Of a stretch of DNA of 64,000 nucleotides, positions 1 to 8,322 are shown piece after piece. The notes under the pieces were generated by a model. The model did not search any database and was not told the DNA's origin. It was given only the letters and a program-made list of their open reading frames with translations. Position 1 is the stretch's first letter; each line of letters opens with the position of its first letter. This DNA comes from G965216905 sp965216905 (GTDB lineage Bacteria; Actinomycetota; Acidimicrobiia; Spongiisociales; ZC4RG35), in the NCBI GenBank assembly GCA_965216905.1, contig OZ244213.1, positions 992,001 to 1,056,000 of the forward strand, written 5' to 3'. Position numbers and translations under genes: made by a program.

Positions 1-786
1 GAGCCCCCAGCTCCGAGCACCGGCGATGGCCCCGATCGCCATCAGATCGGACCCGCAGACGATCCCCGTGGCTCCCGACTCGAGGAGCTTCGCCACACCC
101 GCCCGGCCGCCTTCGAGCGTGAAGAGCGTCTCGGATTCGAGACCCTCGCCGGTGGGAAGCTCTGCTTCCCGCATCGCTGCTCGATACCCCTCGACCAGTT
201 CGATCGCAGACGAGTAGCGAATCGGGCCGGTCAGCACCCCGATGCGCCGATGACCCAGACCGATCAGATGCCGCGTCACCATCATCGCCCCCGACCGCAT
301 GTCGACGGAGACGGCCGGGATCGGCACCCGACCGGTTAGCCCGTTGACGAGCACCACCGGTGTCCCCGAGTCCTGAAGGTCGACATACGGGCCGTAGCCC
401 AGCGTCGGATCGGCGTACCGGCCGTTGATCACGATCACCCCGGCCGCGTTCCAGTCGGTGAAGCGGTCGATGTATTCCAGTTCGTTGATGGTCTCCGACG
501 TCGAGGGACAGACCATCGACATGATGCCCCGCCCCGCCAGCCGGGCCTCGATCGTCTGGGCGAGCATCGGAAAGATGGGATTGTCCAATTCCGGCGTGAT
601 GATGCCCACGACGGCCGAACGGGCCATGATCGGCTGCGGCTCGTATCCCATCTCGGCGACCGCCGCCAGCACCCGATCGCGCGTCTCGCCGGCAACGCCC
701 GGCTTGGCATTCAACACTCGGCTCACGGTCGCCACGCTCACACCGGTGCGTCGAGACACGTCACGCAGTTTCGGTCGGGACGTCAT
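1..786 (-). CDS. LacI-family transcriptional regulator (C-terminus beyond window edge)
   Basis: Read on the minus strand from an ATG at 786, the frame stays open to base 1, giving 262 residues of a protein normally about 330-350 long. The N-terminus is a typical LacI helix-turn-helix plus hinge (LRDVSRRTGVSVATVSRVLN, residues 7-26), followed by a periplasmic-binding-protein-like sugar-sensing domain (VVGIITPELDNPIFP; GIVCGSDLMAIGA near the edge). It is divergent from the maltose-type import operon starting at 953, so it most likely represses that operon and itself in response to a sugar ligand. The family call is firm; the ligand and target are inferred from position. Confidence 0.93.
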   Translation of the reverse strand, partial: MTSRPKLRDVSRRTGVSVATVSRVLNAKPGVAGETRDRVLAAVAEMGYEPQPIMARSAVVGIITPELDNPIFPMLAQTIEARLAGRGIMSMVCPSTSETINELEYIDRFTDWNAAGVIVINGRYADPTLGYGPYVDLQDSGTPVVLVNGLTGRVPIPAVSVDMRSGAMMVTRHLIGLGHRRIGVLTGPIRYSSAIELVEGYRAAMREAELPTGEGLESETLFTLEGGRAGVAKLLESGATGIVCGSDLMAIGAIAGARSWGL

Positions 787-952
787 GAACGAAGGGTATC
801 ACTCGATTTCGGAAGTTCTCAAGAGAGTTGCAGAAAAGATTCCAGCGATTTCCGAAAAAGTTGCGAGAATCATTTGCAGACTGACGGATGGGATGCTCTA
901 ATCCGCCGTGGGCATCCCCCGGTGCCCGTGAATCGTCCCAAGGAGACCGATC
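787..952. promoter_or_regulatory. Divergent intergenic region, lacI-type regulator / maltose operon
   Basis: A 166-base, comparatively AT-rich stretch between the LacI-type gene and malE. Two short direct repeats stand out: CGATTTC at 804-810 and 846-852, and AGTTGC at 826-831 and 859-864 (33 bases apart). No clean LacI-type palindrome is visible; a weak TCTC-AA-GAGA inverted repeat lies at 817-826. An AAGGAG ribosome binding site at 940-945 precedes the GTG start of malE. The operator role is inferred from position. Confidence 0.45.
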
Positions 953-2269
953 GTGAAGAAGCACAGCCTGCGATGGCTGACCCTGCTCTTGGTGTTCGCC
1001 ATGCTGGTTGCCGCCTGCGGTGGCGGCGACGAGACCAGCGCCACCGAAGCCGAGACCACCGAGCCACCCGCCACGGAAGCCCCAGCTACCGAGGCTACCG
1101 CCACCGAAGCCGAGGCCACTGAAGCCCCCGCCGAGGACACCGGCACCGCCGGTTCCCTGCTGGTGTGGGCCGACGAGAATCGGGCCGGGGTGATGGAAGA
1201 GGTCGCTCCCTCCTTCACCGAGGCGACCGGCGTCGACGTAGAGGTCGAGATCGTCGACTTCGGCACCATCAAGGATCAGGTCGGTGTCGCCGGTCCCGCC
1301 GGCGAAGGGCCCGACGTGTTCGTCGGTGCGCACGACTGGACCGGGGAACTGGCCGCCAACGGCGCCATCGACCCGATCGACCTCGGCGACAAGCGCAGCG
1401 ACTTCTTCGACGTCGCCGTCGACGCCTTCAGCTTCGAGGGCAATCTGTACGCAGTGCCGTACGCCACCGAGGCCGTGGCCATGTACTACAACACCGACCT
1501 CGTGGCAGAAGCGCCTGCTGCATTCGAGGACCTGGGCGCCGCATGTGATGCCGCCGCAGTCGAGAACTGCGTCGTCATTCCGGGCGGCGGTGACGGCGGG
1601 GACGCCTACCACATGTACCCGTTCATCTCGGCCGGGGGCGGCTACATCTTCGCCTACGACCAGGCCAGCGGATACGACCCGAGCGACATCGGACTCGACA
1701 CCGAGGGTGCCCTCGCCGGCGTCCAGGTACTGAGTGAGCAGGTCGACGCCGGGGTCGTCCCGTCCGTGAACTACGACAACGCCAAGAACCTGTTCCTGGA
1801 GGGCAATGCCGCCTTCTGGATCACCGGTCCGTGGGAGCTGGGTGCGCTCCGCGACCAGGACACGGTCAACTGGGATGTCGCCAAGCTCCCGACCGTCGCC
1901 GGCGAGACCCCGGCTCCGTTCGTCGGCGCCCAGGGCATGTTCCTGTCGGCGTTCTCGGAGAACAAGCTCATCGCCACTTCCTTCCTGCTGGACTTCGTGG
2001 CCACCCAGGAGACGATGACGGCGCTGTACGACGCGGACCCCCGCAACCCGGCCTTCGTGCCCACCTTCGACGCCATCTCGTCGGATCCGGTCGCAGAGAC
2101 GTTCGCCCTGTCGGCGTCCGACGGCAATCCGATGCCGAACATCCCGCAGATGGGTTCGGTGTGGGGCCCGCTCGGCGACAACATCCTCCTCGTCCGCAAC
2201 GGTGAGGCAGCGCCCGGCGACGCTCTCGCCGACGCCGCGGAGGCCGTGGCCGCCGCATTGGCCGGCTGA
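953..2269 (+). CDS. malE: ABC transporter solute-binding lipoprotein, maltose/maltodextrin type (MalE-like)
   Basis: The 438-residue extracellular sugar receptor of an ABC importer. It has a lipoprotein signal ending in LVAAC (Cys22), a Thr/Glu/Pro/Ala-rich linker to about residue 65, then a type 1 solute-binding fold (LLVWADENRAGVMEEVAPSF; GPDVFVGAHDWTGELAANG; VPYATEAVAMYYNTDLV). The GTG start at 953 is fixed by AAGGAG seven bases upstream. It is first in an operon with two permease genes and a GH13 glycosidase, which argues for maltose or maltodextrin as substrate. The family is certain; the exact sugar is inferred. Confidence 0.92.
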   Translation: MKKHSLRWLTLLLVFAMLVAACGGGDETSATEAETTEPPATEAPATEATATEAEATEAPAEDTGTAGSLLVWADENRAGVMEEVAPSFTEATGVDVEVEIVDFGTIKDQVGVAGPAGEGPDVFVGAHDWTGELAANGAIDPIDLGDKRSDFFDVAVDAFSFEGNLYAVPYATEAVAMYYNTDLVAEAPAAFEDLGAACDAAAVENCVVIPGGGDGGDAYHMYPFISAGGGYIFAYDQASGYDPSDIGLDTEGALAGVQVLSEQVDAGVVPSVNYDNAKNLFLEGNAAFWITGPWELGALRDQDTVNWDVAKLPTVAGETPAPFVGAQGMFLSAFSENKLIATSFLLDFVATQETMTALYDADPRNPAFVPTFDAISSDPVAETFALSASDGNPMPNIPQMGSVWGPLGDNILLVRNGEAAPGDALADAAEAVAAALAG

Positions 2270-2296
2270 GCGAACGACCGAGCGAAACAAACGACG

Positions 2297-4000
2297 ATGA
2301 ACGAACGAGAGAACAAGACTCGAGAACGAGGATTGTTCTCTCGTTCGTATGGGCGGGGCTTCTGGATCCGACTGGCCGCCGTCGGCCTGTTCGACGCATT
2401 CGTCGTCTTCGCCATCCCGCTGCTGGTCGCCAACCAGAGTTGGCTCCTGCTGTCGGGAATCCTCGCAGCCGCGGTCCTCGTCAACTGGGCGTACCTCAGC
2501 CCGCGAACCCAGGCATCGCGATGGCTGACACCCGGCCTGGTCTTCATGGCCTTCTTCGTGGTGTTCCCAGTGATCTACACCTTCTACGTGTCGCTCACGA
2601 ACTGGGCGACCGGCAACGTGCTCAGCAAAGATCAGGCCATCGAAGCGATGGCCGGTCGGGAGATTCGGTCGGACGAAGCGGCCCTCAATCTCGACCTCGC
2701 CGTCTACCGCAACCGTGAGGGCGACTTTGCCTTCCTCGTCTCCGGACCGGACTTCGAGCCCTTCTTCGGCGCACCGCGGTCGGCCTCCGACGACCCGATC
2801 GATGCGACCATCGACGCGGGTGTGGCGATCGATCCGGAGACGCCGCCGGAGACGATCGCCGGATACGAACTGCTGGCCCCTCTCCAGCTGACCGGCGCTG
2901 CATCCGAACTGCAAACGCTGGAACTGGACCTCCCCGACGGCCGGGTGGCCGCGCTGGAGACGTTCTCCTCGGTCAGGGTCTCGGCGACCGGCAAGCGCTT
3001 CGTGTACGACCCCGAGACCGACACGATCTACGACGCCCAGGAAGACCGCACCTGCTCGGCGGGAGCCGGCAACTTCGTCTGCGACGACGTCCCCCGGGCG
3101 GCGGTCAGCACGCTGGCGATTCAAGAGCGCGGATCCGAGATCGTCTGCGAAGCGGACGTGTGCAACAACGTCCCGCTCCGCGCCATCGACAGCAGTGTTC
3201 CCGGCTGGCGAACGGTCATCGGAACCGAGAACTACACCTCGATCTTCACCAACGACCGGATACGTGAGCCGTTCATCGGAGTCTTCGTCTGGAACATCGT
3301 GTTCGCATTGCTGTCGGTGTTCGGAACGTTTGCGCTCGGCCTCGCACTGGCCAATGCGCTGCAAGACGAACGGCTGCGTGGACGCGCCTTTTATCGCTCC
3401 ATCTTCATCCTGCCGTATGCCATACCCGCGTTTCTCTCGACGCTGGTGTGGCGAGGCCTACTCAACGACTCGTTCGGACAGGTCAACGACGTGCTGGAGG
3501 GCGTGGGAATCGGCGCGGTGCCCTGGCTGGGAGATCCAACATGGGCGAAGGTGGCCGTGTTGTTGGTGAACATCTGGCTGGGGTTCCCCTACATGTTCCT
3601 CATCACCTCGGGTGCCCTCACATCGATCCCCAACGAGCTGAAGGAGGCCGCCCGGGTCGACGGTGCCAGCGCCTGGAAAGTGTTCCGGACGGTGACACTT
3701 CCGCTCCTGTTGGTGTCGACCGCGCCGCTGCTCATCGGTTCGTTCGCCTTCAACTTCAACAACTTCGTGCTGATCTTCTTGCTCACCAACGGTGGTCCCC
3801 CACTGACCGGATACGACGTTCCGGTGGGCGCCACCGACATTCTCATCAGCTTCACCTTCGACATCGCCTCGAACTCGGGGCGCGGCAACCAGTTCGCCCT
3901 CGCATCGGCGATCGTGGTGTTGATCTTCGTCGTCGTCGCCATCATCTCGGCGATCAGCTTCCGGTACACCCGGCGATTGGAAGAGGTCTATGGCAACTGA
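2297..4000 (+). CDS. malF: Maltose-type ABC transporter permease MalF
   Basis: A 567-residue inner-membrane permease. Membrane segments lie at about 24-45, 50-67 and 80-100. A long extracytoplasmic insert (about 105-310) corresponds to the MalF P2 loop that contacts the binding protein, and contains four Cys (253, 262, 284, 289). The remaining membrane segments carry the EAA loop (KEAARVDGASAWKVF, from about residue 449) that docks on the ATPase. The large P2-like loop is specific to MalF-type permeases and supports the maltose call. It follows malE by 27 bases and overlaps malG by 11 bases. No ATPase gene is present in the operon, so a shared MsiK/MalK-type ATPase elsewhere is likely. Confidence 0.93.
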   Translation: MNERENKTRERGLFSRSYGRGFWIRLAAVGLFDAFVVFAIPLLVANQSWLLLSGILAAAVLVNWAYLSPRTQASRWLTPGLVFMAFFVVFPVIYTFYVSLTNWATGNVLSKDQAIEAMAGREIRSDEAALNLDLAVYRNREGDFAFLVSGPDFEPFFGAPRSASDDPIDATIDAGVAIDPETPPETIAGYELLAPLQLTGAASELQTLELDLPDGRVAALETFSSVRVSATGKRFVYDPETDTIYDAQEDRTCSAGAGNFVCDDVPRAAVSTLAIQERGSEIVCEADVCNNVPLRAIDSSVPGWRTVIGTENYTSIFTNDRIREPFIGVFVWNIVFALLSVFGTFALGLALANALQDERLRGRAFYRSIFILPYAIPAFLSTLVWRGLLNDSFGQVNDVLEGVGIGAVPWLGDPTWAKVAVLLVNIWLGFPYMFLITSGALTSIPNELKEAARVDGASAWKVFRTVTLPLLLVSTAPLLIGSFAFNFNNFVLIFLLTNGGPPLTGYDVPVGATDILISFTFDIASNSGRGNQFALASAIVVLIFVVVAIISAISFRYTRRLEEVYGN

Positions 4001-4916
4001 ACAGATCGGCGCACCCCTCCCGCTCGGCCGGTCGGAAGCCCGGGCCGCAGCGAACCGCATGGGACCGGCACGCTGGCTCCGCGAGGTCGGATGGCGTCAC
4101 ATCGTGCTGCTCATCGCCGTCGCCTTCACGCTCTTCCCGATCGTGTGGATCATCTCGGCTTCGTTCAACGCCGCCGACAACCTCGCCGCCGCCCGCCTGA
4201 TCCCCCGCCAGATCACGACCGAGAACTTCACATCGCTGTTCACCGAGCCCCGCACCCCGGTCGGAACCTGGCTGTGGAACACGTGGAAGGTCTCGGTGAT
4301 CGCCGCCGGACTCAACGTCGTCCTGGCGGCCCTCGCCGCCTACGCCTTCAGCCGGCTGAAGTTCACGGGCCGGCGGATCGGTCTGCTCTCGCTGCTGCTC
4401 GTGCAGGTCTTCCCCCAGTTCCTGGGATTCATCGCGCTGTTCCTGCTCGCCCAACAGATCGGTGCCGTGTTTCCGGCCGCCGGCCTCAACACCCACACGT
4501 TCTTGATCATGGTGTATCTGGGCGGCGCCATCGGCTTCAACGCCTTCCTGATGAAGGGGTTCATGGACACCATCCCGGTGTCCCTCGATGAGTCGGCGAG
4601 GGTCGACGGAGCCGGACCGGCCGAAGTGTTCTTCCGTATCGTCTTCCCGCTGTCGCGACCGGTGCTGGCGGTGATCTTCATCATCACCTTCGTCAACCTC
4701 TACTCCGAGTTCATACTCGCCCGGTTCCTTCTCACCGCCACCGAGCAGTTCACCCTGTCGGTGGGTCTGCAACTGTTCGTCGAGTCGGACTACACCGCCA
4801 AGTGGGGCGCACTGGCGGCGGCGGCCCTCATCGGTGCCCTCCCGATCGTCGTCACCTTCCTGGTTGCCCAGAAGCAGATCATCGGCGGCCTCACCCAAGG
4901 CGCCGTGAAAGGCTGA
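3990..4916 (+). CDS. malG: Maltose-type ABC transporter permease MalG
   Basis: A 308-residue partner permease with about six membrane segments (first at about 36-57) and the EAA cytoplasmic loop (LDESARVDGAGPAEVFFRI, from about residue 199). The ATG at 3990 lies inside the last codons of malF, giving an 11-base overlap and implying translational coupling. Its TGA at 4914-4916 overlaps the apparent start of the GH13 gene. With MalE and MalF it would form the membrane part of the importer; the ATPase subunit is not in this window. Confidence 0.93.
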   Translation: MATEQIGAPLPLGRSEARAAANRMGPARWLREVGWRHIVLLIAVAFTLFPIVWIISASFNAADNLAAARLIPRQITTENFTSLFTEPRTPVGTWLWNTWKVSVIAAGLNVVLAALAAYAFSRLKFTGRRIGLLSLLLVQVFPQFLGFIALFLLAQQIGAVFPAAGLNTHTFLIMVYLGGAIGFNAFLMKGFMDTIPVSLDESARVDGAGPAEVFFRIVFPLSRPVLAVIFIITFVNLYSEFILARFLLTATEQFTLSVGLQLFVESDYTAKWGALAAAALIGALPIVVTFLVAQKQIIGGLTQGAVKG

Positions 4917-6745
4917 CAATCCGATCTCACGACGACGACCTCGGAATCCGCGGTCTCCCGGGCGACGTGTCCCCGTGGGACGTCCGCTTCGACCCAGACG
5001 ACGCCGGGCACTGCGACCGCACCGCCGAGGGTGGGCTTCGCCTGACCGTTGTCGCCGAACCGGCCCTCGGTGACGGCCGGGCGGTGCTCCGAACCGCAGC
5101 CGGTGTCCGGTCTGTGCCACTCGACCGAACCGATGCGGGCCGGTTCACCTACTGGACAGCGGTCGTCGACCCCATCGAGGCCCCCATCGGACTCAGCCTC
5201 TCATTCGTGGATCCGAGTGGGCGTCCGGTGTACGTGGTGCCGTCCGGAGTCTCGGCGTCGGTCGAGCGGCTGGACCGGTGGAACTTGGAACCGGATCGGC
5301 CCGCAGTCGACGTGCCCGACTGGGCGAAAGGGGCGGTCATCTATCAGATCTTCCCCGACCGGTTCGAGAACGGAGACCCGGACAACGATCCGCCCGGCGC
5401 GGTGACGTGGGAATCCGAACCACACGCTCGCAGCTTCCATGGTGGTGACCTCGTCGGCGTGACCCGTCGTCTCGACCACCTGGTCGGCCTCGGCGCCGAT
5501 GCCATCTACCTCAACCCCATCTTCACCTCGCCCTCCAACCATCGCTACGACACCATCGACTACCACACGGTCGACCCGGCGCTGGGCGGCGACGAGGCAC
5601 TGCGAGGTCTGGTTGCCGCCGCCCACGAGCGAGGGATTCGAGTCATCCTCGACGCCTCGCTCAATCACGTCCACCCGCGCTTCTTTGCCTTCCGGGATCT
5701 GATCGAACGCGGCCCCCGCTCCGAGTATCGCGATTGGTTCGTCGTCCACGATTGGCCGCTTCGAGTCCGCCACAACCCGTCGGCGTCCGCCTGGTCGGCA
5801 GAGTGGCTCGAGACCTGGAAGGACCAGACCGGTCTCCCGGTCGAGCAGGTCTCGACGGGTCCCGCCGTCTCGCCGACGTACGACGCCTGGTATGGGGTTC
5901 CCACCATGCCGCGCCTCAACCTCGCCAACCCGGAGACGAGGGCGTTCGCCCTGTCGGTGGCCGAGTACTGGCTCCGAGCGTTCGACGTCGACGGATGGCG
6001 GATGGACGTTGCCCGGTACGTCGACCCCCGGTTCTGGCCCGAGTTCCGAACCGCCTGTCGTACCGCGAAGGCCGACGCCTACCTGCTGTGCGAGATCATG
6101 GGGGACGTCTCACCTTGGCTGCAGGGGGATGCCTTCGATGCCACCATGAACTACACCTTTCGTGACCTGGCGCTGGGCTTCTTCGCCAGAGAAGAACGCG
6201 ACGGTGGCCAACTCCTCGATCTCGCCACCCGGCTCTATTCCCGGCATCCGCAGTCGGTGACGCTGGCCAACCACAACCTGTTGGGCAGCCATGACACACC
6301 CCGATTTCGAACGGAGGCCGGCGGCGAGCGATGGCGCCTCCAACTCGCAACCGTGTTCCAGCTGTTGTACCCGGGCGCGCCGGGCCTCTACTACGGGGAC
6401 GAGTTGGGACTGGAAGGCGGCGACGACCCCGGATGCCGGGGTTCGTTCCGCTGGGAGTTGGTCGGCGGGAGCGAAGACTTCACCCCGACGATCGCCTCGC
6501 TCGTTGCACTCCGGCGCCGGCACGCCGCCCTCCGGTTGGGCGACTGGTCACCTCAGCAGGCGACGCGTGATGCGTTCGTGTTCCGAAGATCCCATGGAGC
6601 GTCGGAGGTGTGGGTCGCCGTCAATCGAGGGACGTCGCCGGCCCGATTCACTGTCGAGGATCCCGGCTCACTGGTGTGGGGCGCGGGTATGGCCGAGTCC
6701 GGCCGGATCACGGTCGACGCTCGATCCGTCGCAGTATTCGCCTGA
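4913..6745 (+). CDS. GH13 glycoside hydrolase, neopullulanase/cyclomaltodextrinase-like
   Basis: An alpha-amylase-superfamily enzyme that would hydrolyse imported maltodextrins. An N-terminal beta domain precedes the barrel, and the signature YQIFPDRFENGDPDNDPP is typical of neopullulanase/cyclomaltodextrinase-type members. Catalytic residues are visible: nucleophile Asp in GWRMDVA (codon 6005-6007), acid/base Glu in LLCEIMGD (6092-6094) and the His-Asp pair in LGSHDTPRF (6290-6295). No signal peptide is seen, so it is cytoplasmic. The start is unusual. Coding-like sequence (12 of 17 codons with G/C at position 3) reaches back to a CTG overlapping the malG stop (CTGA, 4913-4916). The first ordinary in-frame start is GTG at 4967. 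Confidence 0.88.
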   Translation: MTIRSHDDDLGIRGLPGDVSPWDVRFDPDDAGHCDRTAEGGLRLTVVAEPALGDGRAVLRTAAGVRSVPLDRTDAGRFTYWTAVVDPIEAPIGLSLSFVDPSGRPVYVVPSGVSASVERLDRWNLEPDRPAVDVPDWAKGAVIYQIFPDRFENGDPDNDPPGAVTWESEPHARSFHGGDLVGVTRRLDHLVGLGADAIYLNPIFTSPSNHRYDTIDYHTVDPALGGDEALRGLVAAAHERGIRVILDASLNHVHPRFFAFRDLIERGPRSEYRDWFVVHDWPLRVRHNPSASAWSAEWLETWKDQTGLPVEQVSTGPAVSPTYDAWYGVPTMPRLNLANPETRAFALSVAEYWLRAFDVDGWRMDVARYVDPRFWPEFRTACRTAKADAYLLCEIMGDVSPWLQGDAFDATMNYTFRDLALGFFAREERDGGQLLDLATRLYSRHPQSVTLANHNLLGSHDTPRFRTEAGGERWRLQLATVFQLLYPGAPGLYYGDELGLEGGDDPGCRGSFRWELVGGSEDFTPTIASLVALRRRHAALRLGDWSPQQATRDAFVFRRSHGASEVWVAVNRGTSPARFTVEDPGSLVWGAGMAESGRITVDARSVAVFA

Positions 6746-6773
6746 GCCCCACCGGCACGCCCGGGGACTCGAT

Positions 6774-7328
6774 CTACATCCACTTCTCGGTGCCGTCGAC
6801 CAGATACAGACTGACGTCCTTGGCCGCGTCGAGCACGTCACAGAGCTGCTCACGGCCCATCAGCATGTCCACCAAAGACACCGAACTCCGACCGACGAGT
6901 TGGAGTCTCCGCTCCGGTGCGTCGGTCACGGCCGCGAACGAGTCGATGGCGGAGACCTCCATCGGAAGCAACGTTCCCCCGACCCCCGCCAGGTCGGTGG
7001 CCAGTACCAGCAGGTCGGGTGCCTGCGCCAGCGGAGGGATTCCCCAGTTGAAGAACAGTTGGAGGGAGAACTCGCCGTCGAGGTCGTCGAGGCTCTCCCC
7101 CAGTTCCTCGAGACGGTCCTGCAGGGAGAGCAGCACTCGGGGATCGACATCGAGCGCCACGTGCAGATCGATGGGACCGGCACATGCGTCCTCAGGATGC
7201 ACGTCCACCTCCCAGGACTGGCGAAGCGAGTAGGTCTCCACGAAGTGCCGCTCGTCATGTACATGGAACCCGTGCTCGATGGCGTGCTCTTTGAAATCGG
7301 CCACGAAGCCGGCGATGTCGATAGCCAC
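6774..7328 (-). CDS. Conserved hypothetical protein
   Basis: A 184-residue soluble, acidic protein with a GTG start at 7328. It has no signal peptide or membrane segment and no motif I can assign. The sequence is rich in alternating hydrophobic/acidic strands (GPIDLHVALDVDPRVLL; DLLVLATDLAGVG), compatible with a small alpha/beta fold. It is convergent with the GH13 gene and stands alone. Codon use matches its neighbours, so it is probably a real gene; its function is unknown. Confidence 0.6.
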   Translation of the reverse strand: MAIDIAGFVADFKEHAIEHGFHVHDERHFVETYSLRQSWEVDVHPEDACAGPIDLHVALDVDPRVLLSLQDRLEELGESLDDLDGEFSLQLFFNWGIPPLAQAPDLLVLATDLAGVGGTLLPMEVSAIDSFAAVTDAPERRLQLVGRSSVSLVDMLMGREQLCDVLDAAKDVSLYLVDGTEKWM

Positions 7329-7398
7329 GTCTCGCAGCCTATCTCACCGATGTGACGTGCAACCCCGTCGGTGAATCGCGCGAATGGCGACCCCATGA

Positions 7399-8322
7399 TC
7401 AGCGGATCGGGCGCTCTCCGAATGCCTGCTCACTGCCGGCACCGCCCGACGTCGCAGCCTCGACGAGGTCTGCGACCAGGACGCGCAACAGTTCGACCTT
7501 GTGGGCAGTCTGATCCAGCGCAATCCACCCGGCCGTCACGCCAACCATGGAGGCCGAGACATCGTCACCGGCGACGAGCCGCTCCTCCATCGCTTCGAGT
7601 CGGATGGGTCGGGGCGCCACCGCACCCGCCACGACGCGCGCCGCCCGGACCGAGCCGTCCGCCACGTCGAGCCGAACCAGCGCTTCGACCATCGGCCACT
7701 CCGCCAAGACTCGACCGGCGATGCGACCGTAGGCGGCGCGCTCGCCCTCGAACGGTGCCGGGAGGGTGACCCCGGTGAGGATCTCGTCCCGGGCGAGCCC
7801 ATGGTCGTCGGCGGTTTGCCCGGCATCGAGCAGCTCATCGATCGGGACCACCTCCCGGGTGGTGGTGGACACCCACCCACCGTATGCCAGGACCGCCAGC
7901 GCCGTTGTCGACGGGTGGGGTGCGAGACACCCGTCGGTGTCCTCCACGACGCCGAAGCGATGATCCCCGCGACGGGCGGGACAATCGGGGACGCCCGTCC
8001 TGATGCACTCGACCCCAGCCGTCCGGAAGTACGGGCACCGGCTTCGCTGAAGCAGCGATCCACCAACGGTTGCCACCGCCCGGATGTGGGGATTCGCCAG
8101 CGATCCGGCCGCCGCCGCCAAGCCCGGGTGTGAGTCCTGGAGTTGGGCCAGCGCCGCCAGGCGGGTCATCGCCGCGATCCGGACCGACCCATCGGAATCC
8201 CGCTGGATGTCCGGCGGACCGAGCCGATCGCGCAGGTCGGTCACGTCGAATGGGACACGAGCTCGACGGCGCCGCGCCTCGACATCCGTGCCTCCTGCCC
8301 GGTACTCACCTCCGCCGTTCAC
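7399..8322 (-). CDS. Molybdenum hydroxylase FAD-binding subunit (PaoB/YagS-like)
   Basis: A 307-residue CoxM/XdhB-family subunit that passes electrons from the iron-sulfur clusters to FAD. Seen: the FAD signature (AVATVGGSLLQ) and a Cys-rich insert (RCPYFRTAGVECIR, then PDCPARRGDHR, later GCLAPHPSTTALA). This insert resembles the extra 4Fe-4S insert of PaoB/YagS-type aldehyde oxidoreductases. The GTG start at 8322 overlaps the stop of the upstream fused subunit (GTGA), so the two are translationally coupled. An open frame extends further upstream but lies in antisense to or overlap with other coding sequence and has no matching domain. The substrate is not determined. Confidence 0.87.
   Translation of the reverse strand: MNGGGEYRAGGTDVEARRRRARVPFDVTDLRDRLGPPDIQRDSDGSVRIAAMTRLAALAQLQDSHPGLAAAAGSLANPHIRAVATVGGSLLQRSRCPYFRTAGVECIRTGVPDCPARRGDHRFGVVEDTDGCLAPHPSTTALAVLAYGGWVSTTTREVVPIDELLDAGQTADDHGLARDEILTGVTLPAPFEGERAAYGRIAGRVLAEWPMVEALVRLDVADGSVRAARVVAGAVAPRPIRLEAMEERLVAGDDVSASMVGVTAGWIALDQTAHKVELLRVLVADLVEAATSGGAGSEQAFGERPIR

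Noticed and set aside
761..3364. Long minus-strand open frame across malE and malF
   Set aside because: It is antisense to two clear genes, is rich in Arg/Gly/Asp/Val low-complexity sequence and has no domain. Such frames are a by-product of GC-rich third positions.
3954..5120. 388-codon minus-strand open frame opposite malG
   Set aside because: Low-complexity antisense shadow; malG on the other strand has all expected permease features.
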